Assembly (NCBI GenBank): GCA_045545235.1
Contig: JAZQAN010000058.1
Coordinates: 1-27,075, forward strand
From: CAZNKU01 sp045545235
GTDB lineage: Bacteria > Bacillota > Clostridia > Monoglobales > Firm-18
Reading direction: 5' to 3'
Length of the DNA stretch: 27,075 nt
Part shown: in pieces, positions 1 to 6,912 of the stretch
Position numbering within the stretch: the first letter of the stretch is position 1
Layout: the number at the start of each line of letters is the position of its first letter
The notes under the pieces: generated by a model
Database searches by the model: none
What the model saw: only the letters and a program-made list of their open reading frames with translations
Told to the model about the DNA's origin: nothing
Made by a program: the position numbers and the translations under genes

Positions 1-1675
1 CCTCACCTCTGCGGCGAACTGAAACTGCGCCCTCTGCAACCTCATTGTCACCAATGATAAGCATATAAGGCACCTTCTGAAGTCTTGCTTCTCTGATTTT
101 ATAGCCGATTTTCTCATTGCGGTCATCCAATTCAACACGCATACCTTTTGCCTCAAGCTGACGCTTGATATCATAAGCGTAGTCAAAATGTCTGTCAGCA
201 ATAGGTAACAGCTTAACCTGTGTGGGAGCTAACCACATTGGGAATGCACCTGCATATTTTTCAATAAGAAGTGCAAGTGTTCTTTCATAACAACCGATAG
301 ATGTTCTGTGAATAATATACGGATGCTTCTTTGAACCGTCTTTGTCAGTATATTCCATACCGAATTTTTCAGCCAGCATCTGGTCAACCTGAATTGTTAT
401 AAGTGTATCTTCTTTACCGAATACATTTTTAATCTGAATATCAAGCTTTGGTCCATAGAAAGCGGCTTCACCAACACCTACTGCATAAGGTATTTCAAGG
501 TTATCAAGAATTTTACCCATAATGCTCTGAGCCTCATCCCACTGTTCTTTTGTACCTATATATTTTTCGCTGTCTTCAGGGTCCCACTGTGAGAAGCGGT
601 ATGAAACATCTTCATAAAGACCAAGAGTTTTAAGCATATAAATTGCAAGTTCAAGGCATGACTTGAATTCTTCTTCCAACTGTTCAGGAAGGCACATAAG
701 ATGACCTTCAGAAATTGTGAACTGACGCACGCGGATAAGACCGTGCATTTCACCTGAAGATTCATTTCTGAAAAGTGTAGATGTTTCACTGTAACGAAGA
801 GGCAAGTCTCTGTAACTTCTCATTTCGTTAAGATATGCCTGATACTGGAAGGGACATGTCATAGGACGAAGTGCGAAAACTTCTTTATCTGTTTCTTCAT
901 CACCCATTACAAACATACCGTCTTTATAATGGTCCCAATGACCTGAAATTTTATAAAGGTCACTTTTTGCCATAAGAGGTGTTTTTGTAAGCTGCCAACC
1001 GCGTTTTTGTTCTTCATCCTCTACAAATCTCTGCAAAGTCTGAATAATTCTTGAACCCTTTGGAAGAATTACAGGCAAGCCCTGACCGATTGAATCAACT
1101 GTTGTAAACAAGCCAAGTTCTCTGCCAAGCTTATTATGGTCACGTTTTTTAGCTTCTTCAAGCTGTTCCAGATGTGCGGCAAGTTCATCCTTTGTTTCAA
1201 ATGCAGTACCGTAAATACGTGTAAGCATCTTATTCTTTTCATCGCCTCTCCAGTAAGCACCTGTTGCACTCAAAAGCTTGTATGCCTTTACCTTGCTTGT
1301 GTACTTAACGTGAGGACCTGCACAAAGGTCTGTAAATTCACCTTGTTTATAGAAGGAAATAACCTCACCTTCAGGAAGGTCATTTATAAGCTCAACCTTA
1401 TATGGTTCATCCTTCATAAGTTCCAATGCTTCTTCCTTTGGAAGTTCAAATCTTTCAATTTTAAGATTTTCCTTAACAATCTTTTTCATTTCAGCTTCGA
1501 TTTTATCCAAATCATCAGGTGTAAAACCGTTTTCAGCATCAAAGTCATAGTAAAAGCCTGAATCAATAGCAGGACCTATAGCCAGCTTAACATCAGGATA
1601 AAGTCTTTTTACAGCCTGCGCAAGAATATGTGACGCAGAATGTCTTAGTGTTTGAAGTTCATTCATTTCGCTCAT
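1..1675 (-). CDS. thrS: Threonyl-tRNA synthetase without TGS domain (3' end cut by window)
   Basis: Cytoplasmic enzyme charging tRNA-Thr with threonine. The 558 visible codons start at ATG 1675 behind an AAAGGA site, and the C-terminal few dozen residues lie outside the window. The editing domain comes first: H12 and H16 in HSASH, and C118 and H122 in CAGPH, match the four-residue editing site. The class II core follows, with motif 2 region RPMTCP (C274, zinc ligand), SEGH (second zinc ligand) and IHRTSIG (third). The anticodon-binding domain ends in VSVRRRG. The usual N-terminal TGS domain of about 60 residues is absent, because the editing domain begins only about ten residues after the start and the start is fixed by its RBS and leader. 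The gene stands alone behind a T-box leader. Assignment is very firm; absence of TGS is read directly from the sequence. Confidence 0.96.
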   Translation of the reverse strand, partial: MSEMNELQTLRHSASHILAQAVKRLYPDVKLAIGPAIDSGFYYDFDAENGFTPDDLDKIEAEMKKIVKENLKIERFELPKEEALELMKDEPYKVELINDLPEGEVISFYKQGEFTDLCAGPHVKYTSKVKAYKLLSATGAYWRGDEKNKMLTRIYGTAFETKDELAAHLEQLEEAKKRDHNKLGRELGLFTTVDSIGQGLPVILPKGSRIIQTLQRFVEDEEQKRGWQLTKTPLMAKSDLYKISGHWDHYKDGMFVMGDEETDKEVFALRPMTCPFQYQAYLNEMRSYRDLPLRYSETSTLFRNESSGEMHGLIRVRQFTISEGHLMCLPEQLEEEFKSCLELAIYMLKTLGLYEDVSYRFSQWDPEDSEKYIGTKEQWDEAQSIMGKILDNLEIPYAVGVGEAAFYGPKLDIQIKNVFGKEDTLITIQVDQMLAEKFGMEYTDKDGSKKHPYIIHRTSIGCYERTLALLIEKYAGAFPMWLAPTQVKLLPIADRHFDYAYDIKRQLEAKGMRVELDDRNEKIGYKIREARLQKVPYMLIIGDNEVAEGAVSVRRRGE

Positions 1676-1731
1676 TTTATCAAATCCTTTCATATAATAT
1701 GCACTTTCGTAACAAAAAACAAGAGATTTTT

Positions 1732-1784
1732 TAACAATCCTCCCGTCACGCAAAGCGTGCCACCCTCCTTTACACAAGGAGGGC
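1732..1784. repeat. Palindromic GC-rich intergenic repeat
   Basis: Two adjacent perfect hairpins stand out in A+T-rich surroundings. CACGC/GCGTG (1747-1751 and 1755-1759, loop AAA) is followed by CCCTCCTT/AAGGAGGG (1763-1770 and 1776-1783, loop TACAC). The block lies between the T-box terminator and the thrS RBS, so it is transcribed only in read-through mRNA. Its composition and compact double palindrome suggest a dispersed REP- or MITE-like element. Related but diverged palindromes occur near 6708 and 26731. Confidence 0.6.
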
Positions 1785-1827
1785 AATAAAAACACCCCTA
1801 CTTTGAGAACAACTCAAAATAGGGGTG
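1785..1827 (-). terminator. T-box intrinsic terminator
   Basis: Arms 1793-1807 and 1813-1827 form a 15-bp stem with a single C-A mismatch, followed on the minus strand by a U-rich tract (complement of 1785-1792). It is the regulated terminator of the thrS leader. Because no other terminator separates it from the SLH lipoprotein gene, it may also end transcripts of the galK-uppP operon. Confidence 0.9.
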
Positions 1828-2043
1828 CAAATTTTAACTTTGCACGGTTCCACCCTAATTACGGCAACACCGTCACTTAATTTACCATTAACGCAGGCTC
1901 ACGGCAATGCTTACTGCAATTTTCAGCACGCAACTCCGAAGTGGTATTCACCGCCATTCACGTAAAAGTGCTTCCAGCCACGACACTTTCTCTCTGAAAA
2001 CGCTACCCTGACAGCTACTGTCTTCATCACAGTCATTAAGAAT
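1785..2043 (-). promoter_or_regulatory. Threonine T-box riboswitch leader
   Basis: Read on the minus strand this leader has the T-box parts in order. Stem I is seen near 2030-1930 with AGTA and AGAGAG motifs. The specifier loop reads GAATACCAC, giving the Thr codon ACC (complement of 1943-1945). The T-box sequence AGGGTGGAACCGTG lies at 1856-1843. A strong terminator hairpin follows at 1827-1793. Uncharged tRNA-Thr is expected to pair with ACC and the T-box bulge and so stabilise the antiterminator, allowing thrS expression. The family mechanism is established; the specifier reading is from the sequence. Confidence 0.93.
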
Positions 2044-2071
2044 ATTATATCACTTTTTTATAATTTGTCAA
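2044..2071 (-). promoter_or_regulatory. thrS promoter
   Basis: TTGACA (2071-2066) and TATAAT (2049-2044) on the minus strand are both perfect consensus hexamers, separated by 16 nt, just upstream of the T-box leader. The -35 box lies only five bases after the stop codon of the SLH lipoprotein gene. Confidence 0.85.
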
Positions 2072-2076
2072 CAGTT

Positions 2077-3309
2077 TTAATACACAATTACCTTTTTGAT
2101 ATTGTAGAAAAGCTGACAAACCTCTGCCCTTATCAATGTACCTTCAGGGTCAAACCTCATTGTGGAATCCTTACCCTTTGTTATGGCAAGATTATAAGCC
2201 TTTATAATGTCAGAACGAAACTCTTCAGCTATAAGGTCATAATCGGGTATATCCTTTTCGGTATAGTGGGTAATTTCATCGCCGTAGACAAAAACCATAC
2301 CGTCAGGATGCATTCTTGCAATTGCAGAAATTGCCGCCTGACGTGAAATAGGAACATCATAATTTTCAGGAGTAATTTCACCAAGGTTATCTATATAGCC
2401 CATATCAAGGCACAATTCAACTGCCTTATAAGCCCAGTAACCGTTTTGTTCACCAACCTCGCCGATACCGCATACAGAGGCAAGCATCTGACAAAACTCA
2501 CTATATTTTATATCGTCCTCAGGCTTGAAGGTGCCGTCACCCATACCCTTTATAACATCCCCTGCGGCAAGTGTCATTACAGGCTTATAATACCAGCTTT
2601 TCTCAGAAACATCAGTAAACTTTAACCTTTTACTTTCTGCTGTGTCACCGTCTTTTAAGGTTTCAAATGTATATACCTCGGCAGGTGTTCCTATAATGTT
2701 ATCAAGCACTTCCTGCATATTTATATGCAACTTGTTGCCATCTACAGTAAAGCCTTCTACCTCTTTGCCGTTAGTCATTACAAATTCATCGGGAAATTCA
2801 ATATCAAAAAGAACAATGTAATCCTTCATAAGCTCTTCAATCTGCCGATATTGTACCACATCTTCCTCTACCTCGGAGGGGATTGTCTGTTTCATAATAT
2901 ACTGCCTGCCAATATCATCAGTAAAAACTACAGAAAGTTTAAGTGTGCCATCATCGTTTTTTGAAAGCTTGAAATCACATAAATTTTCACGTCGGATAAC
3001 ATCGTACATGTAAGAGTTAAAATCATCAATTGTATCAAAATCAGATTTTTCATACTCACCGTAATATTTTACACCGTTAATCTCCTTTACGGTAAAGGTG
3101 GATAACGCTGTATCAATATCACCATCAGTTCCACCCTCTGTTTCTGCTGCAAGCTCATATGCTTCTTTTGTATAGCCTACAAACACCGAAACGGATGTGC
3201 TTCCGTCCGCATTGATTTTTATACTGCCATCAACACCGAAGCAACCTGTAAACATCACAGCTATAAAGCATAACATCAACACAATTGATATTATTTTTAA
3301 TCTCTTCAT
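2077..3309 (-). CDS. Lipoprotein with C-terminal SLH repeats
   Basis: A 410-residue exported protein. ATG 3309 is preferred because AGGAGG lies just upstream at 3323-3318; the longer reading from a GTG at 3318 would sit inside that RBS. Residues 1-22 are a hydrophobic signal ending in the lipobox MFTGC, with C23 as the lipidated cysteine. Residues about 25-215 form a beta-rich domain beginning with an INADGS segment; it loosely resembles the LppM/DUF3153 lipoprotein fold (inference). From about residue 231 there are three SLH-like units, beginning FTDVSEKSWYYKPV, then YWAYKAVELCLDMGYI, then a last unit with FDPEGTLIRAEVCQL. It could therefore be held both by the membrane lipid and by secondary wall polymer. 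It is the third gene of galK-uppP-lipoprotein, its RBS touching the uppP stop. Specific function unknown. Confidence 0.85.
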   Translation of the reverse strand: MKRLKIISIVLMLCFIAVMFTGCFGVDGSIKINADGSTSVSVFVGYTKEAYELAAETEGGTDGDIDTALSTFTVKEINGVKYYGEYEKSDFDTIDDFNSYMYDVIRRENLCDFKLSKNDDGTLKLSVVFTDDIGRQYIMKQTIPSEVEEDVVQYRQIEELMKDYIVLFDIEFPDEFVMTNGKEVEGFTVDGNKLHINMQEVLDNIIGTPAEVYTFETLKDGDTAESKRLKFTDVSEKSWYYKPVMTLAAGDVIKGMGDGTFKPEDDIKYSEFCQMLASVCGIGEVGEQNGYWAYKAVELCLDMGYIDNLGEITPENYDVPISRQAAISAIARMHPDGMVFVYGDEITHYTEKDIPDYDLIAEEFRSDIIKAYNLAITKGKDSTMRFDPEGTLIRAEVCQLFYNIKKVIVY

Positions 3310-3324
3310 ATAAAACACCTCCTG

Positions 3325-4128
3325 TTATTTTATCAGAAAGTAGCTTATTACAACTATACCAAGAACAATTCTGTACCAACCAAAACCTGAAAAACTGTGT
3401 TTTTTTACAAAGTTCATCAAAAACTTTATAGAAAGTAGGGAAACAATGTATGAAACTATCATTCCTATTGCAAGCAAAATAAGGTTTGTTGCATTTATAA
3501 TACCATCATAGGTAACAATTTTAATAAGGCTTATTCCAAACATAACGGGTATTGCAAGGAAAAATGAAAATTCTGCCGCAACAGACCTTGAACAACCTGT
3601 TAACATACCGCCTAATATCGTAGAGCCTGAACGTGATGTGCCGGGAACAATTGAAAGCACCTGAAAAGTACCTATGGCAAGTGCAGTTTTATACGACATT
3701 TCGTATATTGATGTTACGGTGGTCTTTTTATTGATTTTTTCAACAATAATAAAAGCAATACCGTATATTATAAGTGTTGCAGAAACAACCATCCAGTTTT
3801 CAAAGGTTTCCATAAGGTCATTTAAAAGCAAGCCGAGTATTCCTGCAGGAATACAGGCAACAACAACCTTAAACCACATCTGCCATGTATCATTTTTTTC
3901 CTTTGGTGTTTTCTTTGTTGAAAATGGGTTAAGCTTGTTGAAAAACAAGGTTACAACCGCAAGTATTGCACCAAGCTGTATAACATAAAGATAAAGCTGG
4001 GTTTCTAAAAAAGACCCTTCACTTCCAACAAATTCGTTAAACAAAATCATATGCCCCGTAGAGCTTATGGGCAACCATTCTGTAATACCTTCAATAATAC
4101 CGAGAATTAATGATTTAATATATTCCAA
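3325..4128 (-). CDS. uppP: Undecaprenyl-diphosphatase UppP/BacA
   Basis: Integral membrane phosphatase converting undecaprenyl diphosphate to the monophosphate, which recycles the lipid carrier for peptidoglycan and wall-polymer synthesis; the family confers bacitracin tolerance. At 267 residues it has normal family length. Signature segments are present: EGITEWLPISSTGH at residues 13-26 and PGTSRSGST at 162-170, with seven or eight hydrophobic helices. The start is a TTG at 4128, supported by GGAGG at 4141-4137 with 8-nt spacing and the conserved N-terminus EYIKSLILG. It begins 21 bases after the galK stop and ends against the RBS of the SLH lipoprotein, so the three genes are almost certainly co-transcribed. 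Confidence 0.96.
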   Translation of the reverse strand: MEYIKSLILGIIEGITEWLPISSTGHMILFNEFVGSEGSFLETQLYLYVIQLGAILAVVTLFFNKLNPFSTKKTPKEKNDTWQMWFKVVVACIPAGILGLLLNDLMETFENWMVVSATLIIYGIAFIIVEKINKKTTVTSIYEMSYKTALAIGTFQVLSIVPGTSRSGSTILGGMLTGCSRSVAAEFSFFLAIPVMFGISLIKIVTYDGIINATNLILLAIGMIVSYIVSLLSIKFLMNFVKKHSFSGFGWYRIVLGIVVISYFLIK

Positions 4129-4149
4129 AATATTCGCCTCCGGTTTTCA

Positions 4150-5334
4150 TTATTTAATTTCTGTACCGCCATTACCAATTTCAGTAACGTAAAATTCAGG
4201 TTTAAGACCTGTTCTTGCTTCATAGTTTTTACCTACTTCAGCAATAAATGTATCAACTGCATCTGCCTCTACAATGCTTACTGTACAACCGCCAAAGCCG
4301 CCACCTGTCATACGTGAACCAAGTACACCCTTTATTTTACGTGCTTCTTCTACCATTGTATCAAGCTCGATGCCTGTAACCTCATAGTCGTCACGCAAAG
4401 AATCGTGCGAACCATTCATATACTCACCGAATTTTTCAATATCACCTGCTTTTAGTGCATCGATTGATTTGAGTACACGGTCATCCTCTGTAATTACGTG
4501 TCTTGCACGTCTTAACAATACATCATCTGTAAGTACAGACTTATGCTGTTCAAATTCTTCAACAGAAATTTCACCAAGGCAATTCTTTTCAGGCATAACT
4601 GTTTTTAAAATTGCAAAGGCTTCTTCGCACTGTTGACGTCTTTCGTTATACTTTGATGCACCAAGAGAATGTTTTTTCTTTGTGTTGGAAACTACAAGCT
4701 TTCTGTTGCCAAGAACAACGGGTACGTGCTTATAATCCAAGGTCTGGCACTGAAGGAATATTGCATGGTCCTCCTTACCCATTGCAGATGCAAACTGGTC
4801 CATAATACCGCAGTTTACTCCAACATAAATATTTTCTGCACGCTGACCTATTTTAGCCATTTCAACCATATCAACAGGCTCTGCTATGCCGTTTTTCTCG
4901 TTATGAAGAGTTGCAAATGCCAATGCTGTTGAAACCTCAATTGCAGCAGATGATGAAAGACCTCCTCCATGTGGAGTTGTATCATCATAAAGCATATCAC
5001 AGCCTACTATGTCATAATTATCCTTAAGCATTTCACTTATAATACCTGCCTGATAATCACCCCAGCGGATGTCTTTATAATCTTCAATTTTATCAAGCTC
5101 TACAGTTACTCTGTCCGGAAGGTCTGTTGCAGCAAGTCTTACTACATTTTCACCGTTTGGTCTTAAAACTATTGTTGTTTTAAATTTAAGTGCAGCAGGA
5201 AATACATAACCTCCGTTATAGTCGGTATGCTCACCTATAAGGTTAACTCTGCCCGGTGATGCAAACACTCGCAAGCCTTCCTCTGTACCACCATAAATAT
5301 CTAAAAACTGTTTTTTTATTTCTGAAACTGTCAT
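4150..5334 (-). CDS. galK: Galactokinase
   Basis: Cytoplasmic GHMP kinase phosphorylating galactose to galactose-1-phosphate, the first committed step of the Leloir pathway. It has 394 residues from ATG 5334, preferred over ATG 5349 because GGAGGAG (5347-5341) lies 6 nt upstream of the inner ATG and would overlap the outer one. Motifs: galactokinase signature GRVNLIGEHTDYN at residues 28-40, ATP-loop GGGLSSSA at 123-130, and the C-terminal GGGFGG loop. No galT, galE or galactose transporter is present in the window. It is the first gene of a minus-strand unit with uppP and an SLH lipoprotein, an unusual partner set for galK. Confidence 0.96.
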   Translation of the reverse strand: MTVSEIKKQFLDIYGGTEEGLRVFASPGRVNLIGEHTDYNGGYVFPAALKFKTTIVLRPNGENVVRLAATDLPDRVTVELDKIEDYKDIRWGDYQAGIISEMLKDNYDIVGCDMLYDDTTPHGGGLSSSAAIEVSTALAFATLHNEKNGIAEPVDMVEMAKIGQRAENIYVGVNCGIMDQFASAMGKEDHAIFLQCQTLDYKHVPVVLGNRKLVVSNTKKKHSLGASKYNERRQQCEEAFAILKTVMPEKNCLGEISVEEFEQHKSVLTDDVLLRRARHVITEDDRVLKSIDALKAGDIEKFGEYMNGSHDSLRDDYEVTGIELDTMVEEARKIKGVLGSRMTGGGFGGCTVSIVEADAVDTFIAEVGKNYEARTGLKPEFYVTEIGNGGTEIK

Positions 5335-5394
5335 TACAAGCTCCTCCATTTGCTGATTTAATAAATTTTATACTTAAAAATTATGTATATGTTA

Positions 5395-5423
5395 ATTTTA
5401 TCACTAATTGTTAAAATATTCAA
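5395..5423 (-). promoter_or_regulatory. Proximal galK promoter
   Basis: On the minus strand TTGAAT (5423-5418) and TAAAAT (5400-5395) are separated by 17 nt, giving a leader of about 55 nt before the galK ATG. Confidence 0.6.
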
Positions 5424-5541
5424 TCACTTTTTAAAAAATATAACATTATTTAAAAGGAAAAATCTGTAAATTAAACAACATATATGTATAAAATCAATGG
5501 GCTTAACAATATATTGCCCAAAAAAGCACCTCTTTTTTTGG

Positions 5542-5571
5542 TATTATATCACAAAAATCATTGCATACACA
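5542..5571 (-). promoter_or_regulatory. Possible distal galK promoter
   Basis: On the minus strand TTGTGT (5571-5566) and a perfect TATAAT (5547-5542) are 18 nt apart. If used it gives a leader of about 200 nt containing a GGGC/GCCC inverted repeat around 5500-5520. It is back to back with the sigH promoter. Confidence 0.4.
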
Positions 5572-5580
5572 ATAATTACC

Positions 5581-5610
5581 TTGACAAATTGTTACAAAAA
5601 AATATATAAT
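5581..5610 (+). promoter_or_regulatory. sigH promoter
   Basis: Perfect TTGACA (5581-5586) and TATAAT (5605-5610) with 18-nt spacing, about 30 bases before the sigH start codon. Confidence 0.8.
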
Positions 5611-5641
5611 TGATAATAGATTAACATTGAAGGAGTATGCT

Positions 5642-6253
5642 ATGGAAAAAAACTTGAATACTCTTTGTGATGAGCAGCTTGTAGCTTTGTCTGTAAAGGG
5701 TGACAGAGAAGCTGAAGAAACCATTTTACACAGATATAAAAACTACGTCAAAAGTAAAGCGAGAACATACTACCTTATCGGTGCTGACAATGATGACATT
5801 GTTCAGGAGGGTATGATTGGTCTTTACAAGGCTGTAAGGGATTTTAATCCTCAAAAAAACATCACCTTTAAAACATTTGCGGATGTATGTATTACAAGGC
5901 AAATCCTCACTGCAATACGAACGGCAAACAGAAACAAACACAATCCGCTTAACGGCTCTGTTTCTATGAATGCTCCGGTGTTCGACGAAGATTCAGGCAC
6001 TACATTTATTAACCTGATTCAACAAACTTCGGTATCAAATCCTGAAGAGCTATATATTATTGATGAAAATATCAGAGAAATGAAAAATGATATTTCAAAA
6101 AAGCTCAGCGGCTTTGAAAATCGGGTTCTGGAGTTATATCTGGACGGTCTGTCCTATGTTGAAATTTCAGAAATTATGGACAGGTCCATAAAATCAATTG
6201 ATAATGCTTTGCAAAGAATAAAGAAAAAGCTCATTGATTTAAACAAGAAATAA
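5642..6253 (+). CDS. sigH: RNA polymerase sporulation sigma factor SigH
   Basis: Alternative sigma-70 family factor that directs early stationary-phase and sporulation transcription (Spo0H). It has 203 residues, close to the 218 of the Bacillus protein. Recognisable segments are IGADNDDIVQEGMIGLYKAV (region 2.1-2.2), FKTFADVCITRQILTAI (2.3-2.4, -10 recognition) and LSYVEISEIMDRSIKSIDNA (region 4.2 helix-turn-helix). ATG 5642 follows AAGGAG at 5630-5635; an in-frame TTG at 5627 would precede that RBS and is rejected. Region 3 is reduced, as usual for this family. The next gene is a zinc-ribbon protein, not the secE/nusG set often found after sigH. Confidence 0.95.
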   Translation: MEKNLNTLCDEQLVALSVKGDREAEETILHRYKNYVKSKARTYYLIGADNDDIVQEGMIGLYKAVRDFNPQKNITFKTFADVCITRQILTAIRTANRNKHNPLNGSVSMNAPVFDEDSGTTFINLIQQTSVSNPEELYIIDENIREMKNDISKKLSGFENRVLELYLDGLSYVEISEIMDRSIKSIDNALQRIKKKLIDLNKK

Positions 6254-6330
6254 TTAGCAGAAATGCTTTTTATATTACAATGCTTCCAACCTAAGCATTA
6301 AAGAAATTTTTTAAAGTGAGGTAAAAGGTT

Positions 6331-6615
6331 ATGTACGAAGACAAGACATTAGTATGCAAAGATTGTGGAAACGAATTCGTTTTTACAGCAGGAGAACAGG
6401 AATTTTATGCTGAAAAAGGTTTCCAGAATGAGCCTACAAGATGCAAAGATTGCCGTGTAGCACGTAAAGAAGCTATTAAAGCTTCAAGAGAAATGCACGT
6501 TGCAGTATGCGCAGAATGCGGCGGAGAGGCTAAGGTTCCATTCAAACCTAAAAACGATCGTCCTATCTATTGCAGTGAATGCTTTGCTAAGATGAAAGAA
6601 TCTGAAGAAGCTTAA
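6331..6615 (+). CDS. Small double zinc-ribbon protein
   Basis: A 94-residue cytoplasmic protein with eight cysteines in four CxxC knuckles: C9/C12, C38/C41, C60/C63 and C81/C84. The first pair-set resembles the probable zinc-ribbon domain found in many Firmicutes proteins. The second, CAEC...YCSEC, resembles the CxxC-x17-CxxC family. Each set should bind one zinc ion. There is no enzymatic domain; nucleic-acid or protein binding is a guess. ATG 6331 follows a GAGG site, and the gene lies 77 bases after sigH with no strong terminator between, so co-transcription is likely. An intrinsic terminator follows. Such proteins are sometimes mislabelled cytochrome c551 because of the CxxC motifs; there is no CxxCH haem site here. 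Confidence 0.85.
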   Translation: MYEDKTLVCKDCGNEFVFTAGEQEFYAEKGFQNEPTRCKDCRVARKEAIKASREMHVAVCAECGGEAKVPFKPKNDRPIYCSECFAKMKESEEA

Positions 6616-6633
6616 TAGATGGTTTGGTAAATT

Positions 6634-6664
6634 ACGGAGTGAATATTAGTCACTCCGTTTTTTA
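6634..6664 (+). terminator. Terminator after sigH / zinc-ribbon unit
   Basis: ACGGAGTGA (6634-6642) and TCACTCCGT (6650-6658) form a perfect 9-bp stem with a 7-nt loop, followed by TTTTTT. Confidence 0.9.
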
Positions 6665-6866
6665 TTATATAAATGGGAATGTAAAAAGTGTTTTAAAAAC
6701 ACATTAACTCCCCCTCATTATTGAGGAGATTATGGTACACTTTTGTGTAATATTGGAATTTGCAACAAAAAGCAGCAATTTCCTATAAGATAAAAAAGTA
6801 CAGACCTCAAAAAGAAAATCAAATACAAGTAGAAAGATATATCAATATATCCATTGTTTGAATAAA

Positions 6867-6897
6867 GAAAAAAGAGCATCCCGAGGGATGCTCTTTT
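6867..6897 (-). terminator. gap terminator
   Basis: GAGCATCCC (6874-6882) and GGGATGCTC (6885-6893) form the stem, flanked by A and T runs so that the minus-strand transcript ends in a U tract (complement of 6867-6873). It lies 16 bases after the gap stop. The flanking T run on the plus side could give weak bidirectional activity. Confidence 0.88.
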
Positions 6898-6912
6898 GAA
6901 TTCAACTTAAAA

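Larger units (their letters stand above)
5335..5641. other. Divergent intergenic region galK / sigH
   Basis: Very A+T-rich 307-bp spacer. It holds the galK RBS, one or two galK promoters, the sigH promoter, and an inverted repeat TGGGC/GCCCA flanking a CAATATATTG palindrome near 5498-5520. I see no credible ORF in it. Confidence 0.6.
6616..6912. other. Convergent intergenic region rich in hairpins
   Basis: Between the zinc-ribbon gene (plus) and gap (minus). Besides the two terminators it holds four further inverted repeats: GTGTTTT/AAAACAC at 6688-6702, CCTCA/TGAGG at 6713-6726, TACAC/GTGTA at 6736-6749, and a 9-bp arm pair with one mismatch at 6755-6783. I see no ORF with an RBS. Confidence 0.55.

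Noticed and set aside
1136..1561. 141-codon plus-strand ORF antisense to thrS
   Set aside because: It lies opposite a clear ThrRS reading frame, is rich in Phe, Cys and Lys as expected for a shadow frame, and has no RBS.
6257..6299. Short hairpins between sigH and the zinc-ribbon gene as a terminator
   Set aside because: The AGCA/TGCT stem has four pairs, and the AATGCTT/AAGCATT stem has seven A+T-rich pairs without a T run. I treat the two genes as one transcript.
6331..6615. Cytochrome c551-like annotation of the zinc-ribbon gene
   Set aside because: The CxxC motifs are not followed by histidine and there is no signal peptide, so haem binding is not supported.
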